Below, one piece after another: positions 24,246-32,085 of a stretch of 64,000 nt of DNA. This DNA comes from Mycobacterium heckeshornense (lineage in GTDB: Bacteria > Actinomycetota > Actinomycetes > Mycobacteriales > Mycobacteriaceae). The notes under the pieces are model-generated. The model was not told where the DNA came from. It saw only the letters and a program-made list of their open reading frames with translations, and did not search any database. Numbering within the stretch: position 1 is the stretch's first letter; every line of letters begins with the position of its first letter. The stretch spans positions 3,224,001 through 3,288,000 of the forward strand of contig NZ_AP024237.1 of assembly GCF_016592155.1 (NCBI RefSeq). The letters run 5' to 3'. Made by a program: the position numbers and the translations under genes.

Positions 24246-24548
24246 TCACAGGTATTGCGGGCAATATGCGGTGGCTGCGACGACCGTGAAGTTTTTCGCG
24301 CTGTTCAATGTGAACCCCGGATTGGCTTGCCTTAGCTGTTGGACGATGTCCTTTTGAGTTTTGCCTTCATCCAACAGTTGGCATACCGCTCTGCCGCTTG
24401 CGATCACACTATCTGGGCTTTGATACGTGATGCCCAACCGGTCGAGCGACCGCAGGAAGTTCGCGTCATCGCCTGCCGGGTCGGCGTGCGCCGAGGTGGC
24501 CAACAGCATCGCAGTGATCGTGCCGATCATTATCGGTAAAAGCCTCAT
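24246..24548 (-). CDS. Secreted DUF732 protein
   Basis: A 100-residue protein with a signal peptide ending near ATSAHA (residue 22), then a DUF732 domain: DANFLRSLDRLGITYQS, one Cys in RAVCQLL and one in TAYCPQY, a pair expected to form a disulfide. It ends at TAYCPQYL. The next gene, 18 bp upstream, encodes a close relative, so a tandem duplication is likely. Probably secreted; role unknown. Confidence 0.85.
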   Translation of the reverse strand: MRLLPIMIGTITAMLLATSAHADPAGDDANFLRSLDRLGITYQSPDSVIASGRAVCQLLDEGKTQKDIVQQLRQANPGFTLNSAKNFTVVAATAYCPQYL

Positions 24549-24566
24549 GACCCGCCCAATCGCTGC

Positions 24567-24899
24567 CTAGCCGCTGCCGCCGCTTTCGCCGCCGGCCTGC
24601 ATGTATTTGGGGCAATAAGCCACGGACGCGAGCACCGAAAATTTCGCCGCGTCCCGCGCGGAGAAGCCCGGGTTAACCTGGCGTAGCTGGTTGACGATGT
24701 CCGTGGCGTTCTTGCCGTCGTCGAGCATTGCGCATACCGCTTTGCCGGAGGCGACTGCTCCATCCGCGTTCTGATAGGTGATGCCGGCTTTGGTCAGGGC
24801 GTCAAGGAAACTCGCGTCGCCGCTGGACGGCTCGGCGTGCGCATACGCAGCAGAGCCGGCTACAACGGCGACGCTTGTCAGCGCCAGCAGTAGTTTCAT
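24567..24899 (-). CDS. Secreted DUF732 protein, paralog
   Basis: A 110-residue protein from ATG 24899; the longer frame upstream is not needed. A signal peptide ends near YAHA (residue 22), followed by DUF732: DASFLDALTKAGITYQN, Cys in KAVCAML and VAYCPKY, and a short Gly/Ser tail. It is a paralog of the gene 18 bp downstream, and the two are probably one operon with the AGCS symporter gene, which ends 7 bp upstream of this start. Confidence 0.85.
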   Translation of the reverse strand: MKLLLALTSVAVVAGSAAYAHAEPSSGDASFLDALTKAGITYQNADGAVASGKAVCAMLDDGKNATDIVNQLRQVNPGFSARDAAKFSVLASVAYCPKYMQAGGESGGSG

Positions 24900-24906
24900 C
24901 GGGCGC

Positions 24907-26460
24907 TTATTGTCCCACAGCGGCGACCTCGTCGCTCGGTGAGCGGATCGCGCTCGTCGACCGCACCGCAGCGCCGTTTGTCGTCGATGTGCGCCGTGGC
25001 AGACGTCTCGTCGGCTCACTGTCGGCCGGGTGCGCCGGACGTCGCCAGACCTCGCCGCCGAGAACGCCGGGCAGGTCTGCCTCGTCGGCCACGAAAATCG
25101 GCCGGGCGCCCCGCTGTGATTGCCGGTGAAAATCGTTCAGCACCGCCAACGCCCACTTGCCCAGCAAGCTGATCGCGAGGAGGTTGACGATCGCGATCAT
25201 CGCCATCCCCAGATCGGCGAGCGCCCACACCAGCGCCAGCTTGGCGATCGCACCGAACGCGATCGAGACCAGCGCCGAAATTTTCAGCAGATTGATCGCC
25301 CGTCGTCTGCCACCGAGAAACAGCAGGTTGGCCTCCGCACACACGTAATCGCCCAGCACCGAGAAGAACCCGAAGACGAACACCACGACGCTCATCAATC
25401 CGGTGGTCCAGGAACCCAACCCGGCAGCGATTGCGGACTGCGTCAGGCTCGCACCGACGATCGTGCCGGCGTGAGCCGGATCGTAGACCGCCGGGCCGGA
25501 AACCAAGACGATGAACGCCGTCGCCGTGCAGATCACCATGGTGTCGACGAACACCGCCAACGACTGGATCAGACCCTGCTCGACCGGATGCGACACGGTC
25601 GCGGTGGCCGCGATGTTGGGCGCGCTGCCCATCCCCGCCTCGTTCGCGAACAGGCCGCGCTTGACCCCGTTGAGCATCGCGGCGGCGATACCGCCGCCGA
25701 AACCGCCTGCCATCTGCGGAATTCCGAACGCACCGCCGATGATTTCATGGAATACGCCGGGCAGATCTCGGACATGGAGGAGCACGATCACCAGCGCCAG
25801 TACCACGTACGCCAATGCCACGGCGGGTAGGACGACTCCGGCGACCCGGGCGACACTGCGGACGCCGCCGAACACTATCGGCGCGGTAAGCGCGACGAGA
25901 GCCACCGCGGTCCAACCTGCGCCGACGTGATGCGAGGTCTTCAGAACATCGCTGATGGCGTTGGCTTCCACCATGTTGAACGCGATGCCGAATGTGAACA
26001 CGAGCAGCACGGCAAAGAGGACACTGCCCGCCTGCGAGCCCAGCCCACGCTGAATGTAAAACGCCGGGCCTCCGCGGAAGGCGCCGTCGGCGGACCGAAC
26101 TTTGAAGACCTGAGCGAGCGTGGCCTCGATCAACGCCGTCGCCATGCCGACGGCCGCCGCCACCCACATCCACAAGATCGCGCCGGGGCCCCCGACGCTG
26201 AGCGCGATGGCAACGCCGGCGATGTTGCCGACGCCGACACGCGCCGCGAGGCCGACGCAGAACGCCTGGAACGAGGAGATCCCTCCGCCGTCGAGGTGCG
26301 ACACCCGCAGCTGGCGAATCATCCGGCCGATGTAACGGACCTGGACGCAGCGGGTGCGCACCGTCAGATAGATGCCGGTCCCGATCAGCAAGTAAACGAG
26401 GACGTACCCGCAGAGGACTTTGCCGACCGGATCGATGAACTGCGACCGAAGAAAGTCCAT
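24907..26460 (-). CDS. AGCS-family sodium:alanine/glycine symporter
   Basis: The start is ATG 26460, behind GGGAGGA; an upstream GTG lacks such a site. The 517-residue product has about ten membrane segments and the AGCS signature region, GLAARVGVGNIAGVAIAL, near residue 75. Other family segments are GAFRGGPAFYIQRGL and GLFANEAGMGSAPN. It should import small amino acids (alanine, glycine, serine) with sodium. The C-terminal 60 residues are hydrophilic and Arg-rich. The two DUF732 genes follow 7 bp after its stop. It is divergent from clpC2. Confidence 0.92.
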   Translation of the reverse strand: MDFLRSQFIDPVGKVLCGYVLVYLLIGTGIYLTVRTRCVQVRYIGRMIRQLRVSHLDGGGISSFQAFCVGLAARVGVGNIAGVAIALSVGGPGAILWMWVAAAVGMATALIEATLAQVFKVRSADGAFRGGPAFYIQRGLGSQAGSVLFAVLLVFTFGIAFNMVEANAISDVLKTSHHVGAGWTAVALVALTAPIVFGGVRSVARVAGVVLPAVALAYVVLALVIVLLHVRDLPGVFHEIIGGAFGIPQMAGGFGGGIAAAMLNGVKRGLFANEAGMGSAPNIAATATVSHPVEQGLIQSLAVFVDTMVICTATAFIVLVSGPAVYDPAHAGTIVGASLTQSAIAAGLGSWTTGLMSVVVFVFGFFSVLGDYVCAEANLLFLGGRRRAINLLKISALVSIAFGAIAKLALVWALADLGMAMIAIVNLLAISLLGKWALAVLNDFHRQSQRGARPIFVADEADLPGVLGGEVWRRPAHPADSEPTRRLPRRTSTTNGAAVRSTSAIRSPSDEVAAVGQ

Positions 26461-26625
26461 GCCTGCTTCCTCCCGAAACTGGGCCGGTGAGAATGGCCCG
26501 AATGCTAGGGGCGGATTGTTGACGACGCGTTTCACCACTCCGCGGTGTCGACAGCAAAACTGTTAAAAAACCCTCACGCCCAATCCCCACCACGAAGGGC
26601 CGACCCGGGCAAACCCCGGTACGTT

Positions 26626-26676
26626 GTCAACCCACGGTTGACGCACCCATATCGTCAACCTAAGATTGACGATATG
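26626..26676 (+). promoter_or_regulatory. Palindromic operators overlapping the clpC2 start
   Basis: Two inverted repeats share the half site GTCAA/TTGAC. The first is GTCAAC-N5-GTTGAC at 26626-26642. The second is CATATCGTCAA-N7-TTGACGATATG at 26648-26676, with perfect 11-bp arms and the ATG of clpC2 (26674) inside its right arm. Because ClpC2 has an N-terminal helix-turn-helix-like region, autoregulation is plausible. I recall reports of ClpC2 repressing its own gene, but cannot check them. No ribosome site is seen, which fits a leaderless transcript. Confidence 0.7.
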
Positions 26677-27411
26677 ACGGAGCCGATGCCCAAGCCGACC
26701 GCGGTTGCCCACCCCATCCGCCTGGATGACCTGATCAATGCCATCAAGCAGGTCCATACCGACGTACTCGATCAGCTCAGCGACGCCGTTCTGGCCGCCG
26801 AGCATCTCGGTGAAGTCGCCGATCACCTGATCGGGCACTTCGTCGACCAGGCACGTCGCTGCGGCGCGTCCTGGACCGACATCGGTAAGAGCATGGGCGT
26901 CAGCAAACAAGCCGCACAGAAACGGTTCGTGCCCAGATCGGGCACGGCCGCCCTCGACCCAGACCAGGGCTTCGGACGGTTCACCCCGCGGGCCCGCTAC
27001 GCTGTCGCCGCGGCCCAAAAAGCCGCGCACGAGGCCCGCAACCGAGAGATCACACCCGTCCACTTGCTGCTTGGCCTACTCGGTGATCCCGAGGCGCTGG
27101 CCACCAAACTGCTCAAGGAACAGGGGGCGGCCCCCCAAGCCATCCGCGCAGCGATAACGCTGCCGCCGGCCTGTGAGGACCCGCCACGGCTGATCCCCTT
27201 CAGCGGTCCGGCGCGCAAAGCGCTCGAACTGACCTTCCGCGAAGCACTTCGGCTCGGACACACCTACATCGGCACCGAACACCTGCTGCTGGCGCTGCTC
27301 GAACTGGAAGACGGCGACGGGCCACTGCACCGCGCCGGCGTCGACAAGGACCGGGCCGAAGCGGACCTGACGTCGGTGCTGGAGTCGATCGTCGCCGGCA
27401 AAGACGACTGA
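26674..27411 (+). CDS. clpC2: ClpC2: HTH-like plus Clp N-domain protein
   Basis: The start at ATG 26674 gives 245 residues, near the size of M. tuberculosis Rv2667. Residues 25-90 hold a helix-turn-helix-like part (ARRCGASWTDIGKSMGVSKQAAQKRF). Two Clp repeat-like halves follow (FTPRARYAVAAAQKAAHEARN...ITPVHLLLGLL at about 95-130, and RKALELTFREALRLGHTYIGTEHLL at about 180-205, cited in outline). There is no ATPase. The protein resembles the ClpC1 N-domain and can bind ClpC1-targeting antibiotics, acting as a decoy. Palindromic operators overlap the start. A sigma factor and an alkyltransferase follow. Confidence 0.9.
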   Translation: MTEPMPKPTAVAHPIRLDDLINAIKQVHTDVLDQLSDAVLAAEHLGEVADHLIGHFVDQARRCGASWTDIGKSMGVSKQAAQKRFVPRSGTAALDPDQGFGRFTPRARYAVAAAQKAAHEARNREITPVHLLLGLLGDPEALATKLLKEQGAAPQAIRAAITLPPACEDPPRLIPFSGPARKALELTFREALRLGHTYIGTEHLLLALLELEDGDGPLHRAGVDKDRAEADLTSVLESIVAGKDD

Positions 27412-27460
27412 GCCCGTCTCACATCCCGGCCGGCGACGGCGTCTACAGAATGTGGGAGCA

Positions 27461-27937
27461 ATGAAACCGTTCGAGGATGTGGTGGCCGAACACGGCGCGA
27501 CCGTGCTGCGGGTATGCCGCGCGGTGGCCGGTTCCGAGGACGCCGAAGACGCATGGTCGGAAACGTTTCTCTCGGCGTTGCGCGCCTATCCGCGACTACC
27601 GCCCGGCACCAATGTCGAGGCCTGGCTTGTCACGATCGCGCACCGCCGCGCCCTCGACGCCAGCCGTGCCCGGTCCCGGCGCCCTGTTCCAACCGACAAC
27701 CTCGCCCACGGGCCGGCCGCATCCAGCGACCCCGCCGCCCGCGACCAGGGCCTGTGGACGGCAGTGGCGCGACTTCCCGACAAACAACGCCTGGCCGTGG
27801 CCTACCACCACATCGCCGGGCTGCCGTTCGCGGAAGTCGCCGAGCTGCTGGGTAACTCCCCCGACGCCGCCCGCCGCGCCGCCGCCGACGGCATCAAAAC
27901 ACTTCGGAAGACGTACCAGAAAGACCAAACCGCATGA
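27461..27937 (+). CDS. Sigma-70 family (ECF-like) sigma factor
   Basis: A 158-residue protein starting at ATG 27461, behind GGGAG. It has a region 2 (residues about 8-70: AVAGSEDAEDAWSETFLSALR with the ALDASRARSRR end) and a region 4 (about 98-150: ARLPDKQRLAVAYHHIAGLPFAEVAELLG in outline). The stop overlaps the Ogt-like start by ATGA, so the two are translationally coupled. The pairing suggests a stress or alkylation response, but no anti-sigma gene is seen. I do not recognise a named sigma subgroup. Confidence 0.85.
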   Translation: MKPFEDVVAEHGATVLRVCRAVAGSEDAEDAWSETFLSALRAYPRLPPGTNVEAWLVTIAHRRALDASRARSRRPVPTDNLAHGPAASSDPAARDQGLWTAVARLPDKQRLAVAYHHIAGLPFAEVAELLGNSPDAARRAAADGIKTLRKTYQKDQTA

Positions 27938-28524
27938 ACACCAACCTCTTTAACGCATCCGATGAGACGGCCGCGTTGGCGCGGCTGCACGACCGTCTGG
28001 CGCGCGGCGCCGAGCAGCGTGGGCTGCTCGACGTGGCTTACCGCATCGTCGACACCCCGGTGGGCGTGTTGCTTCTGGCGGCAACCGACGTCGGTCTGGT
28101 GCGGGTCGCCTTCGACGTCCAGGACCACGACGCGGTGTTGGATGCGCTGGCACGCGCGGTCAGTCCACGGATCTTGCTGGCACCGGCGCGCCTCGACGCC
28201 GCCGCCCGTCAGCTCGACGACTATTTTTCCAAGCGCCGCAGGACCTTTGAGCTTCCGCTCGATTTACGTTTGGCCACCGGGTTCCGCCGCATGGTGCTCG
28301 ACCACCTGCGCCGCATCGGATACGGGCAGCGGCAAACCTACGCCGCCGTGGCCCGCGCCGTCGGCAACCCACGCGCCGTTCGTGCCGTCGGCACCGCATG
28401 CGCGTGCAACCCCCTGCCCATCGTTATCGGGTGCCACCGCGTGGTGCGCTCGGACGGATCGACCGGCCAGTACGCCGGGGGAGCACAGGCCAAGTCCGCG
28501 CTGCTCAGCCTGGAGGCCGCCTGA
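27934..28524 (+). CDS. Ogt-like O6-alkylguanine-DNA alkyltransferase
   Basis: A 196-residue protein with the N-terminal ribonuclease-H-like part (residues about 40-110) and the catalytic DNA-binding domain: FRRMVLDHLRRIGYGQRQTYAAVARAVGNPRAVRAVG, then active site GCHRVV near residue 164. The catalytic Cys and His are kept, but the nearly invariant Pro of PCHRV is Gly. It would repair O6-alkylguanine by transferring the alkyl group to its own Cys. It is coupled to the sigma factor gene by ATGA. The Pro change may affect activity. Confidence 0.85.
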   Translation: MNTNLFNASDETAALARLHDRLARGAEQRGLLDVAYRIVDTPVGVLLLAATDVGLVRVAFDVQDHDAVLDALARAVSPRILLAPARLDAAARQLDDYFSKRRRTFELPLDLRLATGFRRMVLDHLRRIGYGQRQTYAAVARAVGNPRAVRAVGTACACNPLPIVIGCHRVVRSDGSTGQYAGGAQAKSALLSLEAA

Positions 28525-28602
28525 GTCGCCGGGCTGTCATGAAACCGGCCCTTCGCTGGAGTTGCCGTGTGCGATCATTCCTAGGGTCGCTGAGGAGGGA
28601 AG

Positions 28603-29106
28603 ATGCGCCGCTGGCTGGTTGTCTTGGTGTTCGTCTCCGCGGTGGTCGTCGCCGCTCCCCGGGCCTGGGCCGGCGACGCGCCCATCGGTCGACTCGGTGA
28701 CACGCTGCGGGTGGACACCGGCAAAGTTGTTGCCGACGTCACCGTCAGCCGCGTCGAACCGGTCGATCCGCCCCCCGGATTCGGTTACACCCGCAGCGGT
28801 GTTCCGATCAAGAGTTTTCCCGGCAGCCAGGTGGCTCGCGCTGAGGTGACGGTCCACACCATCAAGTCGCCTACCCCGTTCCAAATGGCCTCCGACTTCA
28901 CCTTCGACGGCGTCACCCCGTTCGCCGACGCCTACACGTCACGGCCGTCCGACGCGCCCGACGCGCTGGACCGCGCGCTGCTGAACGCACCCCCCGGCGC
29001 GACTGTGCACGGCGGCGTGTACTGGGACGCCTACCGCGACCCGGTGTCGAACGTGGTGCTGCTGGACCGGAAAACGGGCGTGCACCTCGCGCAGTGGAAC
29101 CTCTAG
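28603..29106 (+). CDS. Secreted protein, Rv2668-like
   Basis: A 167-residue protein with a clear signal peptide (MRRWLVVLVFVSAVVVAAP, cut near AWA at residue 23) and a mature region with strand-rich blocks (VEVxx-like VTVSRVEP and AEVTVHTIKSP). It matches the position and length of M. tuberculosis Rv2668, an exported protein of unknown function, possibly of an immunoglobulin-like secreted family. ATG 28603 follows GAGGAGGG. The stop overlaps the next gene's GTG start by 13 bp. Confidence 0.8.
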   Translation: MRRWLVVLVFVSAVVVAAPRAWAGDAPIGRLGDTLRVDTGKVVADVTVSRVEPVDPPPGFGYTRSGVPIKSFPGSQVARAEVTVHTIKSPTPFQMASDFTFDGVTPFADAYTSRPSDAPDALDRALLNAPPGATVHGGVYWDAYRDPVSNVVLLDRKTGVHLAQWNL

Positions 29107-29669
29107 CTGTACGGATCGCCACGGCTGATTCGGTCGACGTCGACGAGCTGGCCAAGCTGGCCGCACACACTTTTCCGATGGCCTGCCCGCCGTCGGTGAC
29201 GGCCGACAATATCGCCTCGTTCATCGATGCGCATTTGTCCGAGGCGCGCTTCGGCGAATACCTCGCCGATCCTGAGCGGTTGATTCTCGTTGCAGCGCAA
29301 GGAAATAGGATCATCGGATATGCGATGCTGGTTCACGGGGTTGGCGACGACGTCCACGTGCACCGGGCCGTCGGCCCGCATTCGGCCGTCGAGCTTTCCA
29401 AAATGTATGTGCTGTCGCAGTATCACGGTACCGGGGTATCGACGGCATTGATGGACACCGCGCTGGACAGCGCATCCGGCGCCGACTGTGTGTGGCTGGG
29501 CGTTAATCAGCAAAACCAACGCGCACAACGCTTTTACCGCAAACACGGCTTTACCTTCAACGGCACCAGGACATTCCGGCTGGGAACACGGATCGAGAAC
29601 GACTACGTAATGGTTCGCAGGCTGCCCAGGCCGACGCCAGCGGCGGGGCCGTGCAAGCGGTCGCCGTAG
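29094..29669 (+). CDS. GNAT-family acetyltransferase, Rv2669-like
   Basis: A 191-residue GNAT protein from GTG 29094. The acetyl-CoA-binding region is KMYVLSQYHGTGVSTALMDTAL at about 103-124 (outline), followed by CVWLGVNQQNQRAQRFYRKHGFTF, the typical Ala-Arg-Phe-Tyr motif. Its substrate is unknown. It overlaps the secreted protein gene by 13 bp and the next gene follows after 21 bp. In M. tuberculosis the next gene, Rv2670c, is an ATPase; it is missing here. Confidence 0.88.
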   Translation: MEPLAVRIATADSVDVDELAKLAAHTFPMACPPSVTADNIASFIDAHLSEARFGEYLADPERLILVAAQGNRIIGYAMLVHGVGDDVHVHRAVGPHSAVELSKMYVLSQYHGTGVSTALMDTALDSASGADCVWLGVNQQNQRAQRFYRKHGFTFNGTRTFRLGTRIENDYVMVRRLPRPTPAAGPCKRSP

Positions 29670-29690
29670 CGGCGTGCTGCAATCGTGCTC

Positions 29691-30473
29691 ATGCCCGACC
29701 CGACCGCCGGCGAAGCCCCCGGCCTCCGTCTGACACTGCTGGGTTCGCTCCGCGAGCTCGACGACGGGGACCTGGCCGAGCTCTACAGCTACCCCGCCGA
29801 ACACCGCGGGGTCTGGGTACGGGCAAACTTCATCGCGAGCATTGACGGCAGTGCCACGGTCAAGGGCACCACCGGCGGGCTGGGTGGGCCCGGCGACCGG
29901 GCGCTGTTCACCATCCTGCGGGCGCTGGCCGACATCATCGTGGTCGGCGCGGGCACCGTGCGGATAGAGAGCTACAGCGGTGCCCGGCTGACCGTGGCGC
30001 AGCGGCAATACCGTCAGGCCCGCGGTCTCAGCGAGGTCCCGCAGCTGGCGATCGTCACCCGCTCCGGTCAGCTCGACCGCGACATGCCGGTGTTCACCCG
30101 GACCGAGGTGCCGCCGCTGGTGCTCACCTGCACCGCGGCCGCCGACGAGACGCGGCAGCGGCTGGCCGGGCTCGCCGACGTCATCGACTGCTCGAGCGAT
30201 GATCCCAGCCAGGTCGACGAGGCCCGCGCGCTGGCGCAGCTGGCGGATCGAGGCCTGTGCCGGGTCCTGACCGAGGGCGGCCCGACGCTGCTGAGTTCGT
30301 TCGTCGAACGTGACCTGCTCGACGAGCTGTGCCTGACGATCGCGCCCTGTGTCGTGGGCGGTCAGGCCCGCCGCATCACGGCGGGCCCCGGCCAGGTGCT
30401 GACCCGGATGCGCTGCCTGCATGTGCTGGCCGATGCGTCGGACTACCTCTACACCCGTTACGTGAAAGCCTGA
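29691..30473 (+). CDS. ribD: RibD-C domain reductase, Rv2671-like
   Basis: A 260-residue protein from ATG 29691 with one RibD C-terminal reductase domain and no N-terminal deaminase domain. Signature parts are RANFIASIDGSATVKG, DIIVVGAGTVRIESY and VLTEGGPTLLSSFVERDLLDE. It uses NADPH. In M. tuberculosis, Rv2671 can act as an alternative dihydrofolate reductase and its overexpression gives para-aminosalicylate resistance; the same may hold here. It lies between the GNAT gene and the Rv2672-like gene. Confidence 0.9.
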   Translation: MPDPTAGEAPGLRLTLLGSLRELDDGDLAELYSYPAEHRGVWVRANFIASIDGSATVKGTTGGLGGPGDRALFTILRALADIIVVGAGTVRIESYSGARLTVAQRQYRQARGLSEVPQLAIVTRSGQLDRDMPVFTRTEVPPLVLTCTAAADETRQRLAGLADVIDCSSDDPSQVDEARALAQLADRGLCRVLTEGGPTLLSSFVERDLLDELCLTIAPCVVGGQARRITAGPGQVLTRMRCLHVLADASDYLYTRYVKA

Positions 30474-30502
30474 CCACCCGGCGGCTGGCTACTGTGGTCG
30501 GC

Positions 30503-32062
30503 ATGAGTCGGCACGCCACGCTCGCCACGGTCCTGGTGGCGGTGACCGCACTGTTGGCCGGCTGCGTGCCGGGCTTGGCCGCCAACCCGCGGTTTGCCAC
30601 CAATTCCGGCGGGCGCCCGCGCGGCGCAGCCACCACCCCGCCGCCGCCCGGCGGTCCGCCGCCGATCGCGGTGCCGAAAAACGACTTGTCGTGGCATGAC
30701 TGCACCGCGCGGATATTCGGCGACGCCGCGGTGCCCGCCGCACCGGGCATCAAACTGGAGTGCGCGAGCTATGACGCCGACCTCGACCCCGTCAACGGCG
30801 CAGCCGGAACGCTGAGCATCGGCGCGGTGCGTGCCCGCTCGGTGCAGACCCCGCAGGATGCCGGCCCGCTGGTGTTTACCACCGGATCCGACCTGCCGTC
30901 GTCGGTTCAGCTGCCGGTGTGGCTGTCGCGCGCCGGCGCGGACGTGTTGCGCAGCCACCCCATCGTCGCCGTCGACCGGCGCGGCATGGGAATGTCGAGC
31001 CCGGTCGACTGCCGAGACCAGCACGACCGCCAGGAGATGCGTGACCAGGCGCAGTTCGAGGCCGGCGACGACCCGGTAGCCAACCTCAGCGACATCTCCG
31101 ACAAGGCGACCACCAGCTGCACCGACACCATCGCGCCCGGCGACTCGTCCTACGACAACGCGCATGCGGCCACCGATGTGGAACGGCTGCGCAGCATTTG
31201 GGACGTGCCCACGCTGGCCCTGATCGGCGTGGGCAACGGCGCCCAAGTCGCGCTGACCTACGCCGGGTCGCATCCGGACAAGGTGGCCCGGCTGATTCTC
31301 GACTCCCCGATTGGCTTGGGGGTCAACGCCGAAGCTGCGGCCGAGCAACAGGTGAAGGGGCAGCAGGCGGCGCTGGACGCGTTCGCCAAGCAGTGCGCCG
31401 CGGTGAACTGCGCGCTGGGCCGCGATCCCAAGGCGGCGGTCAGTTCGCTGCTGGCGGCGGCCCGCGGCGGGCACGGCCCCGGCGGCGCCTCGGTGGCCTC
31501 GGTCGCCAACGCCATCGTCACCGCGCTGGGCTACCCCACCGGCGACCGCGTCACCGCTACCACGGACCTGGCCAACGCGCTCGCGGCCGCCAACGCCGGC
31601 GACGCCAACCTGTTGACCAATCTGATCAACCGGGCCGAGGCGACCCGCGACACCGACGGGCAGTTCATCAACTCCTGCGGCGACGCGCTGAACCGCCCGA
31701 CGCCCGACCGGGTCCGTCAGCTGGTCGTCGAATGGGGCAAGCTCTACCCGCAGTTCGGTGCCGTCGGAGCGCTCAACATGGTCAAGTGCATTCACTGGCC
31801 GAGTGGCTCGCCGCCGCAGCCACCGAAGAAACTCAAGGTCGACGTCATGCTGATGGGTGTGCAGCACGACCCGATCACCGGCTCGGAGGGCGTGGCCGCG
31901 ACCGCCGCCACCGTCATCAACGCCAGTGCGGCCAGCAAACGGGTGATGTGGCAGGGCATCGGCCACGGCGCCAGCATCTATTCCTCATGCGCGGTACCGC
32001 CGCTGATCGCCTACCTGGACAGCGGCAGGCTGCCCGACACCGACACCTACTGTCCTGCCTGA
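30503..32062 (+). CDS. Secreted alpha/beta-hydrolase lipoprotein, Rv2672-like
   Basis: A 519-residue protein starting at ATG 30503. A lipobox, LLAGC, ends the signal near residue 20. It has an alpha/beta-hydrolase fold with an N-terminal VFTTGSDLPSSVQLPVWL part and a C-terminal TAP-like domain (QHDPITGSEGVAAT, HGASIY with catalytic His). At the nucleophile elbow, where GxSxG is expected, it reads GVGNG, so the Ser is replaced by Gly. It may be a pseudoenzyme or use another residue. It is 23 bp before aftC and probably co-transcribed with it. Confidence 0.85.
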   Translation: MSRHATLATVLVAVTALLAGCVPGLAANPRFATNSGGRPRGAATTPPPPGGPPPIAVPKNDLSWHDCTARIFGDAAVPAAPGIKLECASYDADLDPVNGAAGTLSIGAVRARSVQTPQDAGPLVFTTGSDLPSSVQLPVWLSRAGADVLRSHPIVAVDRRGMGMSSPVDCRDQHDRQEMRDQAQFEAGDDPVANLSDISDKATTSCTDTIAPGDSSYDNAHAATDVERLRSIWDVPTLALIGVGNGAQVALTYAGSHPDKVARLILDSPIGLGVNAEAAAEQQVKGQQAALDAFAKQCAAVNCALGRDPKAAVSSLLAAARGGHGPGGASVASVANAIVTALGYPTGDRVTATTDLANALAAANAGDANLLTNLINRAEATRDTDGQFINSCGDALNRPTPDRVRQLVVEWGKLYPQFGAVGALNMVKCIHWPSGSPPQPPKKLKVDVMLMGVQHDPITGSEGVAATAATVINASAASKRVMWQGIGHGASIYSSCAVPPLIAYLDSGRLPDTDTYCPA

Positions 32063-32085
32063 CTTATCGCCGCGGTGGAGCCGCG

